A stretch of DNA of 64,000 nucleotides from Staphylococcus aureus (GTDB lineage: Bacteria; Bacillota; Bacilli; Staphylococcales; Staphylococcaceae). The position numbers and the translations under genes are program-made. The stretch is taken from contig NZ_CP011526.1 in the NCBI RefSeq assembly GCF_001027105.1, positions 1,612,001 through 1,676,000 of the forward strand, given 5' to 3'. This document shows, one piece after another, positions 53,996 to 64,000 of the stretch. Below the pieces are notes generated by a model that was not told where the DNA came from, ran no database searches, and saw only the letters and a list, made by a program, of their open reading frames with translations. Position 1 is the first letter of the stretch. Each line of letters starts with the position of its first letter.

Positions 53996-54077
53996 AAACT
54001 TAAACAACTTTTTTAATTAAGTCATTGGTTCTTATACATTTGATGAAGGATTTCATTTGATAAAATTATATTATTTA

Positions 54078-54596
54078 TTATTCGTCGTATGAGATTAAAC
54101 TCATAACATCGTAATCTTTAATTTTTTCAATACCATTTAAATATTTCAATTCAATTATAAATGCAATACCTACTACGATACCGCCTAATTTTTCAACTAA
54201 TTTTATTGCTGCTTCAATCGTACCACCAGTAGCTAATAAATCATCTGTAATTAACACACGTTGACCTGGTTTAATTGCATCTTTGTGCATTGTTAAAACA
54301 TTTGTACCATATTCTAGGTCATACTCATAACGAATGACTTCACGAGGTAATTTCCCTTCTTTTCTAACAGGTGCAAAGCCAATCCCCATTGAATAAGCTA
54401 CAGGACAGCCAATGATAAAGCCACGCGCTTCAGGTCCTACAACGATATCAACATCTCTGTCTTTTGCGTATTCTACAATTTTATCTGTTGCATAGCCATA
54501 TGCTTCACCATTATCCATAATTGTAGTAATATCCTTGAAACTAACACCTGGTTTCGGCCAATCTTGAACTTCTGATACGTATTGCTTTAAATCCAT
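54078..54596 (-). CDS. apt: Adenine phosphoribosyltransferase
   Basis: Salvages adenine to AMP using PRPP. The 172-residue product has the PRPP motif [31 protein letters not shown] and the hood region [11 protein letters not shown]. It lies 21 nt after recJ, a conserved pairing. It shares the neighbourhood with relA, which also touches purine metabolism. Confidence 0.97.
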
Positions 54597-54617
54597 TAAT
54601 ATTTCCTCCTAAATTGC

Positions 54618-56891
54618 TCACGACAATTGTGACTTTATCCAATTTTTTATTTCTGAAAAATCTTGATATAATAATTGCTTTTCAACATCCATACGTTGTT
54701 GTCTTAATTGATATACTTTGCTGGAATCAATCGATCTTTTATCAGGTTGTTGATTGATTCGAATTAAACCATCTTCTTGTGTTACAAATTTTAAGTCTAA
54801 GAAAACTTTCAACATGAATTTAAGTGTATCTGGTTTCACACTTAAATGTTGACACAATAACATACCCTCTTTCTGGATATTTGTTTCTTGTTTAGTTATT
54901 AATGCTTTATAACACTTTTTAAAAATATCCATATTAGGTATACCATCGAAGTAAATCGAATGATTATGTTGCAAAACTATATAAAGTTGAGAAAATTGCA
55001 GTTGTTGCAAGGAATTAGACAAGTCTTCCATTGACGTTGGTAAATCTCTTAATACTACTTTATCAGTTTGTTGTTTAATTTCTTCACCATAATAATATTC
55101 ATTCGCATTTACTTTATCACTTTTAGGATGAATAAGCACGACAATATTTTCATCATTTTCTGTAAAAGGTAAACTTTTTCGCTTACTTCTATAATCTAAT
55201 ATTTGCTGTTCATTCATCGCAATATCTTGAATAATTATTTGCGGTGATTGATTACCATTCCATTCGTTGATTTGAACAGATCCTAATATATTAATTGGCT
55301 GTTCATCTTGTAACTCAGGTTCTAAGTGTCCATTTTGCCAAAATAGCGCGGCGATATTACTTTCACCAAGTGTCAATTTTAGATGATTTTTTTGTTGACC
55401 TATCGCCTTAACTGAAGAAACTGATAAATCATCCATTTCAAAAATAGGTCTAGAAAAATCTGTTCCGAAGGGTCTTAAACGATTCATATCACGAATATTT
55501 TTAATCGTTATATCATTTTCTGTTAATAATACATCTACTTGCTTTACGGGATCTAACGAAGTTGTTTTAGATAATTCTTTCATCCATTTATTTAAACCTT
55601 CAGCTAACGATTCTATATTTTCAATATCCATCGTCATACCTGCAGCCATATGATGGCCGCCAAATTTAGCGATTAACTCTTGATGTGCTGATAGTATTTC
55701 AAACATCGACACTTGATCAATTGATCTGGCGGAGCCTTTTGCATGATTTTGCTCCCTATCAATATTTAAAATTAATGTTGGCAAAGCAAATGTTTCGACA
55801 ATTTTCGAAGCAACAATACCTAAGACACCTTCATGCCAATTTTCTTTTGCTAAAAGTAAAAATAAATCTCCCTTTTTAACTTTCGTTTCTGCCATAGCCA
55901 TTGCTTCTTCTGTGATAGTTGCTACAATATCTTTTCTTTCACGGTTAAAATGTTCAACTTGTTCTGCTAAAAATGCAGCTTCTTCTTCGACGTCAGTCAT
56001 CAACAATTCGCAAGCTAATGATGCGTCATCTAAACGACCTACAGCATTAAGTCTAGGTCCAATAATAAAACCAATTGTTTCTTCATCAATATTGTCATTG
56101 TATCCCGCTTCTTTTAGCAATGCTTTAACAGAGGTCGGACATTGATCATTTAAGACTTTTAATCCTTGTTTCACTAATGATCGATTTTCATCAGTTAAGG
56201 ATACTAAATCCGCAATGGTACCTATCGCAACTAATGCTTTAAAATAATCAGGTACATTTTCAATCAATGCTTGTGCTAATTTGTATGCAACACCTGCACC
56301 ACACAATTGTTGGAACGGATAATTAAACGATGGATGCATTGGATGTACGATTGCATATGCTTCTGGTAATGTACTACCAATTTCATGATGATCAGTTACA
56401 ATGACATCAACTCCTAAATCTTGAACCATTTTAATTTCATTATGACCTTGTATGCCATTATCAACAGTTATGATTAATGTTATGCCTTCATCATGAGCAT
56501 TTCTAAATGCTAGTTCGTTTGGTCCATATCCTTCGGTAAAGCGGTTAGGAATATGCCATCCTACTTGTGCACCTAAAAGTTGTAATGTTATCACTAAAAT
56601 TGTAGTTGCGGTAACACCGTCGGCATCGTAATCACCATAAACTAGGATTTTCTCATCATTCGCTATCGCTCTTTTAATTCTTTCAATAGTCTTAGTCATA
56701 TCGCTCAATTGCAGTGCATCATGATTGATATCTGTATCTGAAATGATGGATTCTATTGCTTGTTCATCAATAATCGATTTACTTTCTAATATTTTTTTTA
56801 CGATTGGCGTTAACTTTAATTTTGATGTTAATTCATCACTTATGTATTCAGCTGGTTTAGTTAATTTCCACTTATACTTCGGTTTAATCAT
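54618..56891 (-). CDS. recJ: Single-stranded-DNA exonuclease RecJ
   Basis: 5-prime to 3-prime exonuclease for recombination and mismatch repair. The 757-residue product has the DHH motifs VYGDYDADGVTATT and VTDHHEIG, and DHHA1 motif GGHHMAAGMTM. An OB domain and a Firmicute-specific C-terminal extension of about 190 residues follow. Motifs are complete. Confidence 0.96.
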   Translation of the reverse strand: MIKPKYKWKLTKPAEYISDELTSKLKLTPIVKKILESKSIIDEQAIESIISDTDINHDALQLSDMTKTIERIKRAIANDEKILVYGDYDADGVTATTILVITLQLLGAQVGWHIPNRFTEGYGPNELAFRNAHDEGITLIITVDNGIQGHNEIKMVQDLGVDVIVTDHHEIGSTLPEAYAIVHPMHPSFNYPFQQLCGAGVAYKLAQALIENVPDYFKALVAIGTIADLVSLTDENRSLVKQGLKVLNDQCPTSVKALLKEAGYNDNIDEETIGFIIGPRLNAVGRLDDASLACELLMTDVEEEAAFLAEQVEHFNRERKDIVATITEEAMAMAETKVKKGDLFLLLAKENWHEGVLGIVASKIVETFALPTLILNIDREQNHAKGSARSIDQVSMFEILSAHQELIAKFGGHHMAAGMTMDIENIESLAEGLNKWMKELSKTTSLDPVKQVDVLLTENDITIKNIRDMNRLRPFGTDFSRPIFEMDDLSVSSVKAIGQQKNHLKLTLGESNIAALFWQNGHLEPELQDEQPINILGSVQINEWNGNQSPQIIIQDIAMNEQQILDYRSKRKSLPFTENDENIVVLIHPKSDKVNANEYYYGEEIKQQTDKVVLRDLPTSMEDLSNSLQQLQFSQLYIVLQHNHSIYFDGIPNMDIFKKCYKALITKQETNIQKEGMLLCQHLSVKPDTLKFMLKVFLDLKFVTQEDGLIRINQQPDKRSIDSSKVYQLRQQRMDVEKQLLYQDFSEIKNWIKSQLS

Positions 56892-57042
56892 ATATATTTA
56901 CGCCTCATTTCCAAAAGACATTATATCTAAAATTACTTTAAATAAAAAGCACTTATCTAAATAATCAAGACTTTAATTATACCATTTTTTAAAAATGAAT
57001 GCGGGAACTTATTTATATATATTTTGTTAAATTTAAATAAAG

Positions 57043-57085
57043 TAAAAAGCGGTATGTGAACTCTTTATTGTTTCACATACCGCTT
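57043..57085 (-). terminator. Intrinsic terminator of secDF
   Basis: AAGCGGTATGTGAA (57072-57085 on the minus strand) pairs perfectly with TTCACATACCGCTT (57047-57060), followed by a T run. It lies just after the secDF stop codon, before recJ. Confidence 0.92.
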
Positions 57086-57093
57086 AATTCATT

Positions 57094-59373
57094 TTAAACT
57101 AAAATCTTTTCATCGTTCGATTTCTTTTCTTTATATACAACTAATTTGTGTTTCGGCGATTTTTTCAACTGACGTTTTTTCATTATTCCCCATAGCGGAA
57201 CGGCAATGAAGATTGAAGAGAATACACCAGAAATCAATCCGATAAATAATGCTAAAGTAAAGTTGAATATCGTAGGAGCACCGAAGAATAGTATAGCAAC
57301 TACTACTACAATAACTGTTAATACTGTATTAATTGAACGTGTCATTGTCTGTCTAATTGATCTATTAACGATATCATCAATTTGTTCTGTTGTCGTAATC
57401 ACTTTAACCTTTTGTAAGTTTTCACGTACACGGTCAAACGTTACGATTGTATCATTAATTGAATAACCGACAATTGTTAATACAGCGGCGATAAATGTTA
57501 AATCTACTTCAATTCTAAATAAACTGAAAATCGCTACTATAATGAATACATCATGTAATAATGCCAATACAGATGAAAGACCCATGCGCCATTCAAATCG
57601 TAATGATACATAGATGATGATACCTATCGATGCATAGATTAATGCAAGCATTGCATTTTTTGCTAATTCCTGTCCAATAATTGGTGATACAGTGTTAATT
57701 TGAGGTGTGTCACCGAATTTCGATTTAATATTATCACTCAATTTATTATCTTGAGCACGCGTTAAATCGTCTTTAAATTGAACAGTTGCTACTTTATTGT
57801 CTTTACCATTGATCTGAATTTGATCCGCTTTAAGTCCACTATCTTTTACAACTTGCTCTACCTTTTGTTGAGTAATTGCTTGTTTAGATTGGAAATCTAC
57901 GCGTGTACCACTTGAGAAATCAATTCCTAAGTTTAACTTGAAGATATAAAGAATAACTAAACCGACAACTACAATTAAAATACTTACTCCAATTAATGGC
58001 TTAGCTAATTTAACAAAATTCCATTTCTCGAATGAAGTTTTAAGGTCATGAACATCTACACCTTCATTAATATCATGTCGTTTATTCTTTTTAACACCAA
58101 ATAACCAAAATTGATTTTTGAATATATTTGATGAAACAAGTAATGATAATAAGAATCTTGATAAGAACACGGCTGTAACAAAGATCATTAGAATACCTAA
58201 TAATAACATTGTCGCGAAACCTTTAACTGAACTTTCACCGAAGAAGAATAATACTGCTGCGGCGATAACTGTTGTTAAGTTAGAATCAAAAATTGTTAGG
58301 AATGAACTTTTGTTTGCTTTAGAAAAGGCTTGCTTTATCGTTCTACCTATTCGAAGTTCATCCTTAATACGCTCATACATGATAATATTGGCATCTACAG
58401 CCATACCTACACCTAATACCAACGCCGCTAATCCTGGTAAAGTTAGAACCCCGGAAATGAAATTAAATGCTACTAACGTTAGATAGATATAAGTTGTCAA
58501 TGCAATAATCGCTACTAAACCAGGTAATCGGTAGAATCCAAGCATGAATAAATAAATTAATGCTACACCAATAAACGATGCAAACACAGTTTTATCTAAT
58601 GCATCTTGACCAAATTGGGCACCTACTGAGTTTGAATAAATTTCTTTCAAGTCAACTGGTAAAGAACCTGCATTTAACAATTCGGCGATTTGTTTTGCTT
58701 TTTTAACGCCTTCTTGTCCTTTAAATCCACCCGAGATTTCTACGCTATCAGAATTGATTGGTTGATCAACACTTGCTGCAGAAATAAATTTAGGGTTTTT
58801 CTTTTGTGCTTCTTTTTTATAGCTGTCACCTTTTTTGAAATCTAACCAAACAACCATGACATTATCACGTTTCTTAGAGATTTCTTCCGTTACTTTTTTA
58901 AATTTGTTTTTGTCTTTTACTTTAAAAGTAACTGTAGGCTGGTTTGTTTCCTGTTTAAATTCTTGTTTGGCAGATCCCTGTTTAATATCAGAACCGCTTA
59001 ATTTTACTTTATCTTCTGCATCGCGAATTGTTAAATTAGCTTGAGAAGATAAAATTTTACGTGCTTCATTCTGGTCTGTTACACCAGCAAGTTGTACTCT
59101 AATTCTATTAGGTTCTTCAACTTGAATTTTAGGTTCCGAAACACCTAAAACGTTAACACGATTTTCTAATGTTTGCGCTGTTGATTGTAAGGCTTTTTTA
59201 TCTATTTTGTCGCCTTTATTTAAAGGATCGACTTGATAAAGCACCTCAAATCCACCTTGCAAATCAAGTCCTAAATTGACATTCTTTATAACACTTTTAT
59301 AAGTTGCAGCCATTCCGGCAAACAACAATACGACTAAAAGCAAGAACGCAATTATTCTACTACTTTTCTTCAC
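57094..59373 (-). CDS. secDF: Fused protein translocase SecDF
   Basis: Proton-driven accessory factor that helps complete Sec export. The 759-residue product is a natural SecD-SecF fusion with about 12 membrane helices. It has helix 1 near residues 7-25, the large extracytoplasmic P1 domain (about 30-240), and the SecD signature GVGMAVDANIIMYERIKDE. The SecF half begins about 450 and contains GYSINDTIVTFDRVREN. The fusion is normal for Firmicutes. yajC lies upstream. Confidence 0.97.
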   Translation of the reverse strand: MKKSSRIIAFLLLVVLLFAGMAATYKSVIKNVNLGLDLQGGFEVLYQVDPLNKGDKIDKKALQSTAQTLENRVNVLGVSEPKIQVEEPNRIRVQLAGVTDQNEARKILSSQANLTIRDAEDKVKLSGSDIKQGSAKQEFKQETNQPTVTFKVKDKNKFKKVTEEISKKRDNVMVVWLDFKKGDSYKKEAQKKNPKFISAASVDQPINSDSVEISGGFKGQEGVKKAKQIAELLNAGSLPVDLKEIYSNSVGAQFGQDALDKTVFASFIGVALIYLFMLGFYRLPGLVAIIALTTYIYLTLVAFNFISGVLTLPGLAALVLGVGMAVDANIIMYERIKDELRIGRTIKQAFSKANKSSFLTIFDSNLTTVIAAAVLFFFGESSVKGFATMLLLGILMIFVTAVFLSRFLLSLLVSSNIFKNQFWLFGVKKNKRHDINEGVDVHDLKTSFEKWNFVKLAKPLIGVSILIVVVGLVILYIFKLNLGIDFSSGTRVDFQSKQAITQQKVEQVVKDSGLKADQIQINGKDNKVATVQFKDDLTRAQDNKLSDNIKSKFGDTPQINTVSPIIGQELAKNAMLALIYASIGIIIYVSLRFEWRMGLSSVLALLHDVFIIVAIFSLFRIEVDLTFIAAVLTIVGYSINDTIVTFDRVRENLQKVKVITTTEQIDDIVNRSIRQTMTRSINTVLTVIVVVVAILFFGAPTIFNFTLALFIGLISGVFSSIFIAVPLWGIMKKRQLKKSPKHKLVVYKEKKSNDEKILV

Positions 59374-59598
59374 ATGAACACCTCATTATTTACGTATGTA
59401 TTTAGAATACTTGAATACTATTTTATAACGCAAGTTAAATCTTTCTTACAAAATTTATTAGCCTTATACATATTAACATACTAGAGCAGGGAGTAAAAAT
59501 AGTCATAGATATATTTAATTTAAATTTAACAATTATTATGTATCACAATTTCTTTTTTTGGAATAAAAATAAGCTATTCTACATACTACTTATAACTT

Positions 59599-59633
59599 AA
59601 AAAGGATGAAACGCTATTCGTTTCATCCTTTTT
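59599..59633. terminator. Terminator after yajC
   Basis: AAAAAGGATGAAACG / CGTTTCATCCTTTTT is a perfect stem with a five-base loop. T runs on both strands make it bidirectional. It lies 15 bases after the yajC stop and separates yajC from secDF. Confidence 0.92.
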
Positions 59634-59647
59634 AATACCACTTCTCA

Positions 59648-59908
59648 TTATGAAGGGTCAACTTGTTTAATAGCAGGTTTTTCGAAAGTTAATTCAGTAC
59701 CATGACCATTAACTGTAATAACAACAGTTGTTTCATCTACTGCTTTAACAGTACCTTTAATACCACCAATAGTTGTAATTCTTTGACCAGATTGAATGTT
59801 ATTAATCAACTCACGATGCTGTTTCGCACGTTTTTGTTGTGGTCTGATCATCAAGAAATACATAACCGCAAAAATTACGACTATATATATTAGTAATGAA
59901 AATTGCAT
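59648..59908 (-). CDS. yajC: Preprotein translocase subunit YajC
   Basis: Small accessory membrane protein of the SecDF-YajC complex. The 86-residue product has one N-terminal membrane helix (about 4-20, LLIYIVVIFAVMYFLMI) and the RPQQKRAKQH motif. A soluble domain with GQRITTIGGIKGTV follows. It lies 18 nt after tgt. Confidence 0.96.
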   Translation of the reverse strand: MQFSLLIYIVVIFAVMYFLMIRPQQKRAKQHRELINNIQSGQRITTIGGIKGTVKAVDETTVVITVNGHGTELTFEKPAIKQVDPS

Positions 59909-59926
59909 TTTATACGCTCCTCTTGC

Positions 59927-62114
<2,188 letters not shown>

Positions 62115-62115
62115 G

Positions 62116-63120
62116 TTATTCTCTCTCCTCATTCGACTTTGCAAAATGTTCATAAGCTAATGGTGTTGCTTTTCTGCCACGTGGCGTACGTTCTAAAAAG
62201 CCTTTCTGAATAAGAAATGGCTCATAAACGTCCTCAATTGTAATACGTTCTTCACCAATTGTTACGGCAATCGTATCTAAACCAACAGGTCCGCCATTAT
62301 ACTGCTTAATAATACAGTTCATCATTTTATGATCAATGTAATCTAGTCCGTGTTGATCAACTTGAAGTAAACCTAATGCGTGCTTCGTTGTTTCAATGTA
62401 TATTTGTTCATCTTCATTCACTTGCTGGAAGTCTCTTACCCGCTTCAATAGTCGATTTGCTACTCTTGGAGTCCCTCTAGAACGTTTAGCAAGTTCAATG
62501 GCACTTTCTTCATCAATACCTGTGCCTAAAACCTCAGCTGTTCTAATAATGATTTCTTTTAAATCTGATTCGTTATAATATTCTAATCTTAAGTGCACAC
62601 CAAATCGATCCCTTAGTGGACCTGTTAAGCTGCCAGCTCGCGTTGTTGCACCTACCAAAGTGAATGGAGGTAAGTCGATACGGATACTTCTAGCCTCATC
62701 GCCTTTACCAATGATAATATCTAAAAAGAAATCTTCCATTGCAGGGTATAACACTTCTTCAACAACACTACTCAGTCTGTGTATTTCATCAATAAACAAA
62801 ACATCTCCAGGTTGAAGTCCTGATAAAATTGCAGCCAAATCACCAGGTCTTTCTAATGAAGGCCCTGATACTGTACGTATATTAACTTCCATTTCATTGG
62901 CAATGATATTAGATAATGTTGTCTTACCTAATCCAGGGGGGCCAAAAAGCAATACATGATCTAATGGTTCATGACGAAGTTTAGCCGCTTTAATAAATAC
63001 TTCTAAATTACTTTTTATTGAATTTTGACCAATATATTGTCGTAATCTCGTAGGTCTAAGCGACAATTCGAAATCAGTTTCTTCACTATGCATTGATTGA
63101 TCAACCATACGCTCATTCAT
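62116..63120 (-). CDS. ruvB: Holliday junction branch migration helicase RuvB
   Basis: AAA+ motor of the RuvAB complex. The 334-residue product has Walker [13 protein letters not shown], Walker [13 protein letters not shown], sensor 1 [11 protein letters not shown] and a C-terminal winged helix ([16 protein letters not shown]). It lies 31 nt after ruvA. No ruvC is present, as usual in Firmicutes. Confidence 0.98.
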   Translation of the reverse strand: MNERMVDQSMHSEETDFELSLRPTRLRQYIGQNSIKSNLEVFIKAAKLRHEPLDHVLLFGPPGLGKTTLSNIIANEMEVNIRTVSGPSLERPGDLAAILSGLQPGDVLFIDEIHRLSSVVEEVLYPAMEDFFLDIIIGKGDEARSIRIDLPPFTLVGATTRAGSLTGPLRDRFGVHLRLEYYNESDLKEIIIRTAEVLGTGIDEESAIELAKRSRGTPRVANRLLKRVRDFQQVNEDEQIYIETTKHALGLLQVDQHGLDYIDHKMMNCIIKQYNGGPVGLDTIAVTIGEERITIEDVYEPFLIQKGFLERTPRGRKATPLAYEHFAKSNEERE

Positions 63121-63151
63121 GACAACACTTCCCCTATTAATCTATTTAAAA

Positions 63152-63754
63152 TTAAGATACAACTAATTGAAGACCTGCCTTAACAGCTTCATCAACTGAG
63201 TCATATTTATTTTTATTTAACGTTTTCTCAACTTTTGCAAGCTCTCGTTTAGAATAACCTAATGCTTCTAACGCTAACATTGCTTCTTGCACGAATTGAT
63301 CTTGCACCGTCGAAGTAGCGTCTACTTGTAATAATGAATCGCTATCTTCTTCAGTAATTTTCACTTTACCTTTTAAATCTAAGACAATCTGTCTTGCCGT
63401 TTTCTTACCAATTCCTGGGAATTTAGTTAAATACGTATCATTTTCATTTTCAATGGCACGTTTTACTTCATTAGGCGTACTTGTCGCTAAAATAGCTAAA
63501 GCTGATTTCGGACCAATACCAGTAACTTTAATTAAACTCAAGAACATATCTTTCTCTTCTTCACTACTAAATCCATACAATAATTGTGCATCTTCACGAA
63601 CAATTAAAGATGTATGAATTAAAACTTCATGATCTAGATGCTTTTGAAAACGATAAGAATTTGGTGTTTGAATTTCATAACCAACACCAGCAGTTTCAAC
63701 AACTACGTGTGTAGGATATAAATGTGTTAACTTACCTTTGACATACGCGTACAT
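63152..63754 (-). CDS. ruvA: Holliday junction DNA helicase subunit RuvA
   Basis: Tetrameric junction-binding subunit that loads RuvB. The 200-residue product has an OB domain ([20 protein letters not shown]), two helix-hairpin-helix motifs ([13 protein letters not shown] and [13 protein letters not shown]) and domain III at the C-terminus. ATG at 63754 follows AAGGATGTGCCTATA; the GTG at 63763 lies in that site. Confidence 0.97.
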
Positions 63755-63767
63755 TATAGGCACATCC

Positions 63768-64000
63768 TTACATACTCATACTAATTAATTCTACTTTTGA
63801 TACATAATCTAAATTTCTCAAAGCGCCAATAACATCTTCTACTGAAGTTTCTTTAGATTTAGCATTCAGTGATAATGTTATTGTTGCTTTTTCTTCCATT
63901 GGAATACTTTGATGAATCGTTAATACAGATAGTTCTAACTTTGATATAACATCTAGTACACGTGCCAACATACCAACAATATCAGTTACATATAAAATTA
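63768..64000 (-). CDS. ACT-domain protein (PheB/YszB type), 5-prime end outside window
   Basis: The visible C-terminal part reads [20 protein letters not shown] through to an ACT-type beta-alpha-beta region ([12 protein letters not shown], then [17 protein letters not shown]). The frame stays open to the window edge, so the internal Met at 63971 is not the start. Such proteins are small amino-acid-binding regulators; in Firmicutes this one lies between obgE and ruvA. It ends 13 nt before ruvA. Confidence 0.85.

Overview
The window is a low-GC Firmicute chromosome segment that reads as Staphylococcus aureus or a very close member of the S. aureus complex. The gene order (hrcA-grpE-dnaK, lepA/rpsT, comE, aroE, mtnN, greA-udk, alaS, recD2, mnmA, cymR, aspS-hisS, relA, recJ, secDF, tgt-queA-ruvBA) is the core staphylococcal order. 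The proteins match the lengths and motifs I know for S. aureus, and intergenic STAR repeats typical of that species are present. Almost every gene is on the minus strand; the exceptions are rpsT, a small membrane protein, a luciferase-like oxidoreductase and rarA. I see no tRNA, rRNA, insertion sequence, prophage or CRISPR array.

Layout. Positions 1-3.5 kb hold the heat-shock operon, with CIRCE and CtsR boxes at its promoter; dnaK is cut by the window edge. Positions 3.5-7.1 kb hold hemW and lepA around a STAR repeat cluster. Divergent rpsT and convergent holA follow. The comE competence genes (8.7-12.2 kb) sit behind a hairpin that overlaps the comEA ribosome binding site. Positions 12.2-17.9 kb are a tightly packed housekeeping operon: methyltransferase, rsfS, yqeK, nadD, yhbY, aroE, yqeH, yqeG, mtnN.

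The accessory part is 17.9-27.2 kb. It holds a small membrane protein, an SEA-like superantigen gene with a dubious start codon, and a Fic AMP-transferase gene bracketed by a perfect 40-bp direct repeat that doubles as a terminator. It also holds a six-gene lactam/carboxylase operon (pxpB-pxpC-accB-accC-pxpA-transporter) and a candidate small RNA.

From 27.2 kb on the region is core again. It includes greA, udk, the wobble-uridine hydroxylation/methylation genes trhP2-trhP1-trmR, ruvX-ireB-alaS behind an alanine T-box, recD2 and a TPR protein, the sulfur-relay pair cysteine desulfurase-mnmA, small stress proteins with a sigma-B promoter, cymR/rarA, tcdA, 6S RNA, and hisS-aspS behind a second T-box. 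The far end carries lytH-dtd-relA, apt-recJ, secDF-yajC, tgt-queA-ruvB-ruvA and a truncated ACT-domain gene.

The most interesting items are the fic cassette between direct repeats, the superantigen gene with an eroded-looking start, the separate-subunit set of urea-carboxylase-type domains with an atypical NRAMP-like transporter, a dispersed repeat whose hairpin shows compensatory base changes, and the unassigned small RNA candidate beside greA.
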